Assembly (NCBI GenBank): GCA_900550695.1
Contig: URTF01000020.1
Location: 1 to 31,333 of the forward strand
DNA: 31,333 bases
From: an uncultured Ruminococcus sp.
GTDB lineage: Bacteria; Bacillota; Clostridia; Oscillospirales; Ruminococcaceae
Direction: 5' to 3'
Every line of letters starts with the position of its first letter. The stretch's first letter is position 1. Position numbers and translations under genes: made by a program. The notes under the pieces are model-generated. The model did no database searches, was not told where the DNA came from, and was given only the letters and a program-made list of their open reading frames with translations. Below, piece after piece: positions 8,221-15,457 of the stretch.

Positions 8221-8333
8221 CTAAACACCAATAAAATACAGGAAAAAATCTGCGCCGAAATCCAATATAAACCTGTTTTCAACAGCTACAAGATTGTCGG
8301 CTTGATTTTTTCCAGATTTTAAATGGTGTTTAG
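8221..8333. repeat. Family A inverted-repeat element, complete (113 bp)
   Basis: The termini are CTAAACACC (8221-8229) and GGTGTTTAG (8325-8333), each flanked by TA (8219-8220 and 8334-8335), as expected for a TA target duplication. It contains no coding capacity of its own. The right part matches the copies at 1-49 and 27410-27505. It lies 39 nt after the stop of the ABC gene at 8372. Confidence 0.85.
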
Positions 8334-8371
8334 TATAAAAAACTGCGGATATTTTGTTTAGGAGAGCATTA

Positions 8372-10111
8372 TTACCGGTATTTCCATTGATCGGAAGAAA
8401 GCTGCATATCAACCATATGCTTATAGATGCCGTTGGCTTTTCTGAGTTCTTCGGGTGTACCCTGCTCGGCAACTTTTCCGTCCTTGAGAACGACTATTTT
8501 ATCAACGCCGTCAACGGTTCTCATTCTGTGTGCGATGATAAGAACGGTCTTATTGCGGATAAGCTTTGAAATGGACTCCTGAATGAGCGATTCGTTATCG
8601 ACGTCAAGTGAAGCTGTAGCTTCGTCCATAAGAATGATAGGCGCATCTTTGAGGAACGCTCTTGCGATGGAGATACGCTGTCTTTCGCCGCCAGAAAGCT
8701 CCGAGCCGTTCTCGCCGATCATACTGTTCCACTTTTCGGGCATTTTCTCGACGAAATCTTCGCAGTGTGCGAGCCTTGCGGCAGCCATTACTTCTTCATC
8801 GGTTGCGTCCTTTTTGCCTATTCGGATATTTTCCATAACGGTATTGTTAAAGAGCGTTACGTCCTGAAAAACGATAGAATAGAGCGAAAGAAGCTTTTCG
8901 GGGTCTATCTTCGACACGTTCATACCGCCGACCGTGATAGTTCCCTTGTCGTTGTCCCAGAACCTTGCGGCGAGTCTTGAAACTGTGGTCTTGCCGCCGC
9001 CGGACGGTCCGATAAGAGCGGTAACTTCGCCCTGCTTTGCGGTGAAGCTTACATCGGAAAGAACCTGCTCACCGTCTTTATAGGAGAAAGCAACGTGGTC
9101 GAATTTGATGTCGCAGCCCTTGTTGTCGAGAGTTTCGCTGCCCGTCTGTTCTTCGTGGGAAAGTATCTCGTCCATACGTCTGCAGTTCGCATCGAGGCTG
9201 ATTATTGCGGCAACGTTCTGTAGTGCGATCTGGAACGGTTCGTACATTCTTGTCACAACGAGGAGGAACATAAAGAGTGTGAGAACGCTTATTTCGCCCT
9301 TGATAAGAAGCGAACTGCCAACAACTGCAACTGTGCCTATACCGAGTTTGAGTATCATCTGTGCGGAGCATACAAAAGCTGCGTTTGCAAATTCAGAGAC
9401 GATAGCGTGGTTTTCAACGGCTTTTATCTTCCTGTTAAGTCCTTCCATATAGGTATCGGTCATATTGTAGGAACGAAGGTCACGGAGAGTTTCAAGTCCC
9501 TCCTGTATTCCGTCAAGACATTCAACACGGTACTTCATCGTCTTATCGTGAACCTTTGACATTACGGTTTTTGAGCTTATAACGATGATGAATGCAACGG
9601 GCATTACCCATACTGCGGCGAGAGCCATTCTCCAATCGAAGAAGAAAAGGCTTATAACAACAATAGCTGCGGAAACGATCGAACCGACAAGTTCGGGTAT
9701 CCAGTGCGAAGAGCCTGTTTCGATAAGGGAGCAGTCGCTCATTATCGTATTCGTAAGGTCGGCGAGGTCTTTTTTACCGAAGAAAGAGAGCGGTATTTTG
9801 CGGAGCTTTTCGGCGAGGGTTCTTCTTCTGACACCGCTTTCGATATAGGTCGAAAGGAATGTCGATCTGTACTGGAATACCGCCGTCAATGCGATAAGTA
9901 TGAGAACTGCGATTATTGCAATGATAAAGAAGCTGAATTTTTCCCCCGGTAAGTCGCCGTCAAGCAGATAGTACGAGAGCATATAGAGAAGTCCGACAGG
10001 GAGCATAAGCACAAGATCAGCCAATGTAACGGCAACGAAAGCCTTTATCATACCCTTTGCGCCATTATCGGAAAGCGCATATTTATGTTTTAGTTTTTCT
10101 GTAAGCTTCAT
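8372..10111 (-). CDS. ABC transporter, fused permease/ATPase, second subunit
   Basis: A 579-residue half-transporter with an N-terminal six-helix membrane domain (about residues 20-310) and a C-terminal ATPase domain. Visible ATPase motifs are Walker A GPSGGGKTT, Q-loop VFQDVTLF, signature LSGGERQRISIARAF, Walker B with the catalytic Glu in IILMDEATASLD, and the switch His in IIAHRM. It starts 3 nt after the stop of the paired half-transporter at 10115-11899, so the two should form a heterodimer. Its motifs are canonical, in contrast to the partner. Export of a drug or lipid, or import of a metal chelate, are both possible. The TetR gene upstream suggests inducible control. Confidence 0.9.
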   Translation of the reverse strand: MKLTEKLKHKYALSDNGAKGMIKAFVAVTLADLVLMLPVGLLYMLSYYLLDGDLPGEKFSFFIIAIIAVLILIALTAVFQYRSTFLSTYIESGVRRRTLAEKLRKIPLSFFGKKDLADLTNTIMSDCSLIETGSSHWIPELVGSIVSAAIVVISLFFFDWRMALAAVWVMPVAFIIVISSKTVMSKVHDKTMKYRVECLDGIQEGLETLRDLRSYNMTDTYMEGLNRKIKAVENHAIVSEFANAAFVCSAQMILKLGIGTVAVVGSSLLIKGEISVLTLFMFLLVVTRMYEPFQIALQNVAAIISLDANCRRMDEILSHEEQTGSETLDNKGCDIKFDHVAFSYKDGEQVLSDVSFTAKQGEVTALIGPSGGGKTTVSRLAARFWDNDKGTITVGGMNVSKIDPEKLLSLYSIVFQDVTLFNNTVMENIRIGKKDATDEEVMAAARLAHCEDFVEKMPEKWNSMIGENGSELSGGERQRISIARAFLKDAPIILMDEATASLDVDNESLIQESISKLIRNKTVLIIAHRMRTVDGVDKIVVLKDGKVAEQGTPEELRKANGIYKHMVDMQLSSDQWKYR

Positions 10112-10114
10112 ATT

Positions 10115-11899
10115 TTACACGCCTGCCTTTCCAACCTGCCAGTTGACGGATTTGTTGTATTCGTTCCACATACGGCTGTAGATACCGTTCCTGGCAACAA
10201 GTTCGCTGTGCCTGCCGCTCTCTGCGATCTTTCCGTCAGAAAGAACATAGATGCAGTCGGCGTTCGTAACGGTCGATAATCTGTGGGCGATCATGATAAC
10301 CGTCTTATCCTTTGAGAGCTTTTCAAAAGCCTGCTGAACAAGGCGCTCGTTATCGGGGTCGGCAAATGCTGTTGCTTCGTCAAGGATTAGCACGGGGGCG
10401 TTTTTGAGAAATGCTCTTGCGATAGAAAGGCGCTGACATTCGCCGCCCGAAACGTAGATACCCTTTGAACCTATCATAGTATTAACGCCGTCTGGGAATT
10501 TTTCGATGATATCCATACACTGAGCGTCACGGAGAGCCTGCATTACCTCTTCATCGGTTGCATCGGGTCTGCCCATACGGACGTTATCCATAATGCTCAT
10601 TTTAAGAAGCTTGCTGTCCTGAAAAACGTAGGAAACGTACTTCATAAGCTCGTCCGAGGGGATATTGCGGACATCTGCGCCGCCGATCTTGACAGCTCCC
10701 CTCTTTACGTCCCAGAAACGTGCGATAAGCGAAGCGAGAGTGGTCTTGCCGCCGCCCGACGGACCTACAAGTGCGATATGTTCGCCTGCTTTTACTGAGA
10801 GATCAATGCCGTCAATAGCGTTGACTTCGGAATTTTCGTATGCGAAGATAACATTGTCGAGAGTGATAGAGGGATCCTGCGGCTTTTCGTGCTTTTTCGA
10901 TTCGGAAAGCGGTTCTGTTCCGAGAATTTCATACATTCTGTTGAGAGCATCGTCAACTATCATCTGCGATTCGCCTGCGTAAGCGACTTTCATAAGCGTT
11001 ACTGTAAGTACGGAGGTTATCAGCACATAGAAGAACAGATTGAGGATAAAATCGTTCGTTACGCCGTGCGAAGTAAGCTTGAATGCGGCGATGATGAGCG
11101 CTGCGAAGATGCCGTTTGCGGCTGTTGTGAACGCAACCATCGGCAGGAGCATATTCTTTGTATAACCGAGCGTCCATTTTTCGTATTTGTCAATGGCAGC
11201 CTTGAAGCGCTTGAACGTGAATACGGTCTGACCGAACGTTTTTACAACGGGGATACCTCTTACATATTCAACTGCTTCGGCGGACATTGTTTCGAGGGCG
11301 TTCTGATACTGCTTCATATCCTCTGCCATTTTAGGACCCATCATAAGCGTTCCCATAAGCACGAATGCGATAACGGCAGGGATAAGGCTGATAAGTCCGA
11401 GCCTCCAGTCGAACGCCATCATCATTACAAGAAGTCCGATAGGCGTTGCGAATGAAACGGCTTTATCGGGGAGATTGTGCGCAAGAAATGTTTCGGTAGC
11501 CGAGCTTGAATCGGTGACTATCTTGCGTATTTTGCCCGTACCCTCAGCTTCGATATAACCGAGCGGAAGCTTCATTATATGCTTCATCATATCGATACGC
11601 ATATTTGCCTGAACACGGAATGCGGCTTTATGCGAACACATAAGAGCAGCGATGTAGAACACCATTCCGAGCATGGCAAAGCCGACAGCCTGCCAGCCGT
11701 AGCGGCTGATATTGACGGCTTCGGAGAAGTTCGGACGGACCTCCAGCACCTCTCTGATGATGCGCCAGATATCGTAGAACGGTATCAAGGCGATCCAAGC
11801 ACTGATGACTGCAAGCACGACAGCAGCATATAAAAAATACTTATTGCTGCCGGCATAGTGCATCAGCACCGAAAACGAATTTCTCTTTTTTTCTTTCAC
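10115..11899 (-). CDS. ABC transporter, fused permease/ATPase, first subunit
   Basis: A 594-residue half-transporter with an N-terminal six-helix membrane domain and a C-terminal ATPase. Motifs are Walker A GPSGGGKTT, Q-loop VFQDSKLL, signature VSGGECQRLSIARAF, Walker B LILDEATAFADPDNE and switch MIAHRL. The signature (C in place of R) and D-loop (AFAD in place of ASLD) deviate from the partner subunit, although the catalytic Glu is kept. The AFADP form is, as far as I recall, also found in siderophore-import half-transporters of the YbtPQ/IrtAB type, so import is a live alternative. The start is GTG 11899 with AGGAGG 8 nt upstream. Confidence 0.9.
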   Translation of the reverse strand: MKEKKRNSFSVLMHYAGSNKYFLYAAVVLAVISAWIALIPFYDIWRIIREVLEVRPNFSEAVNISRYGWQAVGFAMLGMVFYIAALMCSHKAAFRVQANMRIDMMKHIMKLPLGYIEAEGTGKIRKIVTDSSSATETFLAHNLPDKAVSFATPIGLLVMMMAFDWRLGLISLIPAVIAFVLMGTLMMGPKMAEDMKQYQNALETMSAEAVEYVRGIPVVKTFGQTVFTFKRFKAAIDKYEKWTLGYTKNMLLPMVAFTTAANGIFAALIIAAFKLTSHGVTNDFILNLFFYVLITSVLTVTLMKVAYAGESQMIVDDALNRMYEILGTEPLSESKKHEKPQDPSITLDNVIFAYENSEVNAIDGIDLSVKAGEHIALVGPSGGGKTTLASLIARFWDVKRGAVKIGGADVRNIPSDELMKYVSYVFQDSKLLKMSIMDNVRMGRPDATDEEVMQALRDAQCMDIIEKFPDGVNTMIGSKGIYVSGGECQRLSIARAFLKNAPVLILDEATAFADPDNERLVQQAFEKLSKDKTVIMIAHRLSTVTNADCIYVLSDGKIAESGRHSELVARNGIYSRMWNEYNKSVNWQVGKAGV

Positions 11900-11919
11900 A
11901 AAAAGAACCTCCTTTATTC

Positions 11920-11948
11920 TCTATAAGTTAGCACAGGCTAACTGTTTG
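11920..11948 (-). promoter_or_regulatory. Possible ABC operon promoter with operator in the spacer
   Basis: The palindrome AGTTAGC-ACAG-GCTAACT (11926-11943) fills the 17-nt gap between a weak minus-strand -35 (CAAACA, 11948-11943) and a -10 (TATAGA, 11925-11920). It precedes the AGGAGG of the ABC gene. It shares GTTA half-site cores with the palindromes in front of the TetR gene, so TetR is the likely binder. Promoter strength is uncertain. Confidence 0.45.
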
Positions 11949-11957
11949 CTATTTTAA

Positions 11958-11978
11958 AAGCAGTACATAATACTGCTT
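11958..11978. repeat. Perfect hairpin at the TetR stop codon
   Basis: AAGCAGTA (11958-11965) and TACTGCTT (11971-11978) flank a 5-nt loop and overlap the TetR stop. On the minus strand it is followed by TTAAAAT, a weak T tract. It could be a poor terminator/attenuator between the regulator and the ABC genes, or an operator. Confidence 0.4.
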
Positions 11979-12582
11979 AAAAATCTGTACCAAGGACTTT
12001 TGCCCAGCCTGCGAAGCTGAATTCCCGTATGCTTTTCATAAAGCTTGACGCTTCTTCATACAGAAGCTTGTGGGACACGACCTCATAAATATACTGCCAG
12101 CCCGTTCGGCAAACGACATGGACGAAAAAGTCGCTCACGTTACTCCCGTCCTTTGCAAACTGATCGACAAACTCTCTGTAGAAATTCTCCTCTGTCTCGG
12201 CGAGCTTGTCGAAATAATGCTCATACTCCGTGCCTGAGGAATTGCAGAAGATAAGGTAAAACGCATCAAAATTATCATAGATATATTTCAGCACAAGCTC
12301 CGTTCCCTCATTGCCCATATTTGCTGCGGCTTTGGCGTTTTTGCACTCCGAAGCGCCGCTTATGCTGTCGAGATACATCTGCATAAGTCCGTCTGCGGCA
12401 GGCTTTACGACTGCGGCAAAAAGTCCCGATTTATCGCCGAAGCGTGTATATATCGAGTTTGTACTCACACCGCTGTCTGCGGATATCCTGCGCAGGTTGG
12501 CGTTTTGAAAGCCATATTCGAGGAATTCTTTTTTTGCGCTTTCGATAAGTGCTTCGGTAACGCCTGCCGTTTCCTGTCTCAT
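11977..12582 (-). CDS. TetR-family transcriptional regulator
   Basis: A 201-residue protein with an N-terminal TetR-type helix-turn-helix (about residues 28-50: LRRISADSGVSTNSIYTRFGDKSGLF broken across the recognition helix) and a less conserved ligand-binding C-terminal part. The start ATG 12582 has GAGGTG upstream. It lies 77 nt before the ABC transporter pair in the same direction, so it most likely controls that pair and itself. Palindromes matching a dimeric repressor overlap its own promoter (12601-12628). The ligand is unknown. Confidence 0.9.
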   Translation of the reverse strand: MRQETAGVTEALIESAKKEFLEYGFQNANLRRISADSGVSTNSIYTRFGDKSGLFAAVVKPAADGLMQMYLDSISGASECKNAKAAANMGNEGTELVLKYIYDNFDAFYLIFCNSSGTEYEHYFDKLAETEENFYREFVDQFAKDGSNVSDFFVHVVCRTGWQYIYEVVSHKLLYEEASSFMKSIREFSFAGWAKVLGTDF

Positions 12583-12600
12583 AATGCACCTCGCTCTTTT

Positions 12601-12641
12601 AATAACGTTGTTATTATAACACGGTTATTTTATATTGTCAA
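12601..12641 (-). promoter_or_regulatory. Consensus promoter overlaid by two palindromic operators (TetR gene)
   Basis: On the minus strand TTGACA (12641-12636), a 17-nt spacer and TATAAT (12618-12613) form a perfect consensus promoter. AATAACGTTGTTATT (12601-12615) and ATAACACGGTTAT (12616-12628) are adjacent palindromes with GTTAT half-sites that cover the -10 and part of the spacer. This is a standard autorepression geometry for TetR proteins. Confidence 0.75.
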
Positions 12642-12681
12642 GACGGGGTTGATAATTTTTTTTTTAAAGGGGATTTTTTTA

Positions 12682-12985
12682 AATTCGGAATTCGGAATGC
12701 GGAATTCGAAATTAATTTAATGCGTAATTCGTAATGCGTAATGCGTAATTATTTTTGCTTGGAATTACTGTAATGGACGGATTGCTTGTCCTTTTTTACT
12801 CGTTGGTGACTTTGGGGCGGAGACGACTGTTTTCTGCGGTTAGATATGGCTATTTTGGAGTTTCCTCAACTCGGAATATTGTGATTTCAAATGTACCAAA
12901 ATTTCAATTATAAATTGTCAATTGAAAACTGTTAGCTATTAACTATTAACTGTTAACTGTCAATTGTCAATTGTTATGTTCGCTT
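12682..12985. repeat. Low-complexity short-word repeats in a gene-free stretch
   Basis: Variants of AATTCGGAATGCGG (12682-12717), then TGCGTAATTCGTAATGCG (12721-12750), and AACTATTAACTGTTAACTG with GTCAATT words (about 12908-12974) form imperfect tandem arrays of 7-9 nt units. No coding frame with a ribosome site is visible between 12642 and 13020. The function is unknown. Replication slippage could produce such arrays. Confidence 0.65.
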
Positions 12986-12998
12986 GGACTTACAAATG

Positions 12999-13027
12999 TT
13001 GCTTTGGAAAATTTGATATGGTATAAT
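12999..13027 (+). promoter_or_regulatory. Promoter for the 13067 gene
   Basis: TTGCTT (12999-13004), a 17-nt spacer and TATAAT (13022-13027) lie 39 nt before the ATG at 13067. It should drive the ATC-hydrolase-like gene and the coupled ogt. Confidence 0.6.
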
Positions 13028-13066
13028 ATAGACAATATTCCGCAATATTTTTTAAGGATGGTATTT

Positions 13067-13660
13067 ATGAAAAAATATATTCCCGAAAAGATGATAATGC
13101 AGAGCAGATTCAAGGATTTCTACGGCGAATGGAGCGAACGTGACAGGCTTTGTTTATGCGAAAAAATGTCCGAGCTTATTGCTGAGAACTCCGACTATGC
13201 CGATGATAAAAATTACGGGCATTTATGCAATCTTATCACGGCACTGGCGATGGTGCTTGTGCTTGAGGAAGGCGGCATGGTACGCAGCGAAGCCGAAAAA
13301 AACGTTGCCGATGCGATGTACACGTTCCTTGCACCCACTAAAGCTTCAATGGAGAAGCTTGCAAGTCACGGCTGGTTTGTGAAGATGCTTAAGCTGACGA
13401 TGCCGATAAAATTCGCTCACACGCTCGGCTTCGGCTGGGACGTGGAATTTCCGAAATGCCCGAACGACCGATTCACGATGATAACGCACAAGTGCATTTA
13501 CCGACAGCTTTTTGATAAGTATGGTATGCCCGAAATGACGGCGGTTTTCTGCGAGGTGGACGACCTCATGTACAGCAGCCTGCCCCGTGCGGAGTTCATT
13601 TACACCGAGCAGATCGGGCGTGGGGGAAGTATGTGCGATTACACCTTTAAAAGGAGGTAA
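13067..13660 (+). CDS. L-2-amino-thiazoline-4-carboxylate hydrolase-family protein
   Basis: A 197-residue soluble protein resembling the ATC hydrolase family. The C-terminal half shows the typical spacing of ITHKCIYRQLFDKYGMPE, FCEVDDLMYSSL and TEQIGRGGSMCDYTF, with conserved Cys, Asp and Arg/Gly residues. Most members are uncharacterised, and in pseudomonads the named activity is a step in L-cysteine formation from a thiazoline. I place the start at ATG 13067 (AAGGA upstream) and not at an earlier in-frame ATG at 12971, which would sit before the promoter -10. It ends 2 nt before ogt, so the two genes form an operon. The true substrate here is unknown. Confidence 0.7.
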   Translation: MKKYIPEKMIMQSRFKDFYGEWSERDRLCLCEKMSELIAENSDYADDKNYGHLCNLITALAMVLVLEEGGMVRSEAEKNVADAMYTFLAPTKASMEKLASHGWFVKMLKLTMPIKFAHTLGFGWDVEFPKCPNDRFTMITHKCIYRQLFDKYGMPEMTAVFCEVDDLMYSSLPRAEFIYTEQIGRGGSMCDYTFKRR

Positions 13661-13662
13661 CA

Positions 13663-14193
13663 ATGGTTTACACGATGAATTATTCATCTCCGCTCGGTGA
13701 AATTCTGCTTGCGGCGGACGATATCGGGCTGACGGGAGTTTGGTTTTACGGGCAGAAATATTTTGCTCACAGTCTGACCGAAGAAAGCGTTGGAGGTACA
13801 GTGCCTGCGCTCGTTCGGGCAAAAGAGTGGCTCGATATTTATTTTGGCGGAGGTGAGCCGGATTTCGTGCCGCCGCTTCACCCTATCGGCTCGGAATTTC
13901 AGCGTGAGGTATGGGATATTCTTTTGAGGATACCTTACGGCGAGACCGTTACTTACGGCAACATTGCCCGTGAGCTTGCAGAGAAGAAAGGCAGTGCGAA
14001 AATGTCTGCGCAGGCGGTCGGCGGTGCTGTGGGACACAACAATATCTCGATGATCATACCCTGTCACCGTGTTGTCGGAGCAAGCGGAAGTCTCACGGGT
14101 TATGCAGGCGGAATTGACAGGAAGATTGCTCTGCTCACGCTTGAAAAGGCTGATATGAGCTGTTTTTTTGTGCCTAATACTAAACACCAATAA
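13663..14193 (+). CDS. ogt: Methylated-DNA--protein-cysteine methyltransferase
   Basis: A 176-residue suicide repair protein that takes methyl groups from O6-methylguanine or O4-methylthymine in DNA. The active-site motif IIPCHRVVG has the acceptor Cys134. The DNA-binding winged helix precedes it (FQREVWDILLRIPYGETVTYGNIA). A 2-nt gap separates it from the upstream stop, and AAAGGAGG lies within the upstream gene. The last residues (NTKHQ) and the TAA stop are read from the left end of a family A repeat that starts at 14180, so the native C-terminus was probably replaced. The fold should be unaffected because the change falls beyond the last conserved block. Confidence 0.94.
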   Translation: MVYTMNYSSPLGEILLAADDIGLTGVWFYGQKYFAHSLTEESVGGTVPALVRAKEWLDIYFGGGEPDFVPPLHPIGSEFQREVWDILLRIPYGETVTYGNIARELAEKKGSAKMSAQAVGGAVGHNNISMIIPCHRVVGASGSLTGYAGGIDRKIALLTLEKADMSCFFVPNTKHQ

Positions 14194-14213
14194 AACTATA
14201 GACAAAAAATCAG
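14180..14213. repeat. Family A repeat, left half only
   Basis: CTAAACACC (14180-14188), flanked on the left by TA, is followed by the same internal bases as the 18746 copy (AATAAAACTATAGACAAAAA). No right terminus follows. It overlaps the 3' end of ogt. Confidence 0.75.
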
Positions 14214-14240
14214 TATAAAATTGATTTAAATTTGCAGCGG

Positions 14241-14269
14241 TTGATTTTCTCGAGATAATATGTTATAAT
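14241..14269 (+). promoter_or_regulatory. Promoter upstream of the plsC leader
   Basis: TTGATT (14241-14246), a 17-nt spacer and TATAAT (14264-14269) match the housekeeping consensus. Transcription from about 14276 would give a leader of roughly 230 nt before the acyltransferase ATG at 14507. Confidence 0.65.
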
Positions 14270-14276
14270 ATAAAAA

Positions 14277-14506
14277 ATGATGCCGAATGTACCTTTTGGG
14301 ACATTTCTGCTGAATATAAGAACCCTGTATTCACAAGCATATGCGCACGTCTTTTTAAAAAATATTTGCCGCAGACTGCGTTAAAAATCCTTGCAGGACG
14401 ACAGCCCACCTGCGGATTTTTGCCTTGTCTGCAACAAAATTATGCCCGAAGATCCGCACACATTTCTTATGAAGGCAGGTTCTAACAGATCGAAGGAGAA
14501 TTTATT
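14277..14506 (+). other. Long structured 5' leader of the acyltransferase gene
   Basis: The leader has no coding frame of note. AATGTACC (14287-14294) and GGGACATT form a small hairpin with one mismatch. A large hairpin at 14371-14432 pairs GCAGAC with GTCTGC, AAAAATCC with GGATTTTT, and TGCAGG with CCTGC around an 11-nt loop. The GGATTTTT arm gives a terminator-like T tract in the middle of the leader, so attenuation or a short RNA of about 150 nt are both possible. I recognise no known riboswitch. Confidence 0.45.
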
Positions 14507-15286
14507 ATGCATTTATTCAGTGCAAGCTCATTATTTACAGAGGAGAACATAAAAAGCATCGCAGCGATCGCAAATGACAGAGAAAAGCTCATGGAAAAGG
14601 ACATTGAAATAAAAAAACAGCTTTTGGAGCTTTATCATTTCAAGTGGTACAACCTCCCCGAAGATTTCAGGCAGAATTCCTACATAATCGCCACAAACCA
14701 CCTCACCGACTCCGATGCGCCGCTGCTGATAAGCTTTTATTATGAGGTTATGCACAGCGTACTGCATGAGTACCCACAGCTTTTCGTTTTTGCAAAGGAA
14801 AACTGTTTCAACGGCGTTTCTATCCCGACGGAAATACTGCCCGTAATGGAGCTTGAAAAGGTAATGCCCGTAAACCGCTCAACGCCTTTCGGTGCGGTCG
14901 AAACACTGAAAAAGGCTAAAAAATGGTATCAGGACGGAGAAAAGCCAAAGCACTTTCTCATTTTTGCGCAGGGTACTATTTACGATATAAACAAGGACGT
15001 CCCCGAGGATATCGAGGAAGGCACTTTTTGGCTCGCAAAGAGCTTGGGGATTCCCGTACTGCCTGCATTTCTTGAACAGGCGGTCGAGGGTGAAGAAAAC
15101 CGCATCGTTTTCGGAGAACCTATCAGCGTTCCAAAGACCTGCCGTGACTATGCGCCGTATAAAAAGCTCTGGATAGAAAGAGTTATCGCAGCTGAAAAGT
15201 CATACGAAAAGGTTACCGGCACAAAGGCAAGAGAAACCGTCCTCGATGATGAACACAAAGTCAGAAAATATCACGGTCACCAGTAA
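14507..15286 (+). CDS. PlsC-type lysophospholipid/glycerol-phosphate acyltransferase
   Basis: A 259-residue member of the PlsC/LPLAT superfamily, which acylates lysophosphatidate or similar acceptors at the membrane. The catalytic HX4D motif is visible as NHLTDSDAP, and the substrate-binding block FPEGTR is represented by FAQGTIYD. A basic, less conserved tail follows. The start ATG 14507 has GAAGGAG upstream. It stands alone between a promoter with a long leader and a strong terminator at 15292. The early segment before the HX4D motif is slightly longer than in classical PlsC. The acceptor specificity cannot be inferred. Confidence 0.82.
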   Translation: MHLFSASSLFTEENIKSIAAIANDREKLMEKDIEIKKQLLELYHFKWYNLPEDFRQNSYIIATNHLTDSDAPLLISFYYEVMHSVLHEYPQLFVFAKENCFNGVSIPTEILPVMELEKVMPVNRSTPFGAVETLKKAKKWYQDGEKPKHFLIFAQGTIYDINKDVPEDIEEGTFWLAKSLGIPVLPAFLEQAVEGEENRIVFGEPISVPKTCRDYAPYKKLWIERVIAAEKSYEKVTGTKARETVLDDEHKVRKYHGHQ

Positions 15287-15291
15287 AAATT

Positions 15292-15336
15292 TCTGCCCGT
15301 CAGACAAATGCCAGCGTCTGACGGGCATTTCTTTTT
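15292..15336 (+). terminator. Intrinsic terminator after the acyltransferase gene
   Basis: TGCCCGTCAGAC and GTCTGACGGGCA form a 12-bp perfect stem with a 10-nt loop, followed by TTTCTTTTT. The stop codon lies six bases upstream of the hairpin region. Confidence 0.92.
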
Positions 15337-15374
15337 ATACTATACAGTATTGGGCAAAAACTGCATTCTCCCTC

Positions 15375-15425
15375 TTGACAAATGAGGTCTATTGTGATAG
15401 ACTATTCTTAAACGATAGGTCTATC
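15375..15425 (+). promoter_or_regulatory. BlaI-type promoter with two palindromic operators
   Basis: TTGACA (15375-15380), a 17-nt spacer and TAGACT (15398-15403) form the promoter of the blaI/blaR1 operon. GTCTATTGTGATAGAC (15387-15402) is a perfect palindrome in the spacer and -10. GATAGGTCTATC (15414-15425) is a second one just past the start site. Both share GTCTAT/ATAGAC half-sites, as expected for a dimeric winged-helix repressor acting on its own operon. Confidence 0.8.
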
Positions 15426-15457
15426 ATCATCGACCAATGATTGAAAGGGGTGTTTTT

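Noticed and set aside
12971..13066. Longer N-terminus for the ATC-hydrolase-like protein
   Set aside because: The earlier ATG lies upstream of the promoter -10 and has no ribosome site, while ATG 13067 has AAGGA at good distance.
14277..14440. 6S RNA upstream of plsC
   Set aside because: The size and the promoter/terminator layout fit loosely, but I could not find the long stem with a central promoter-like bubble.
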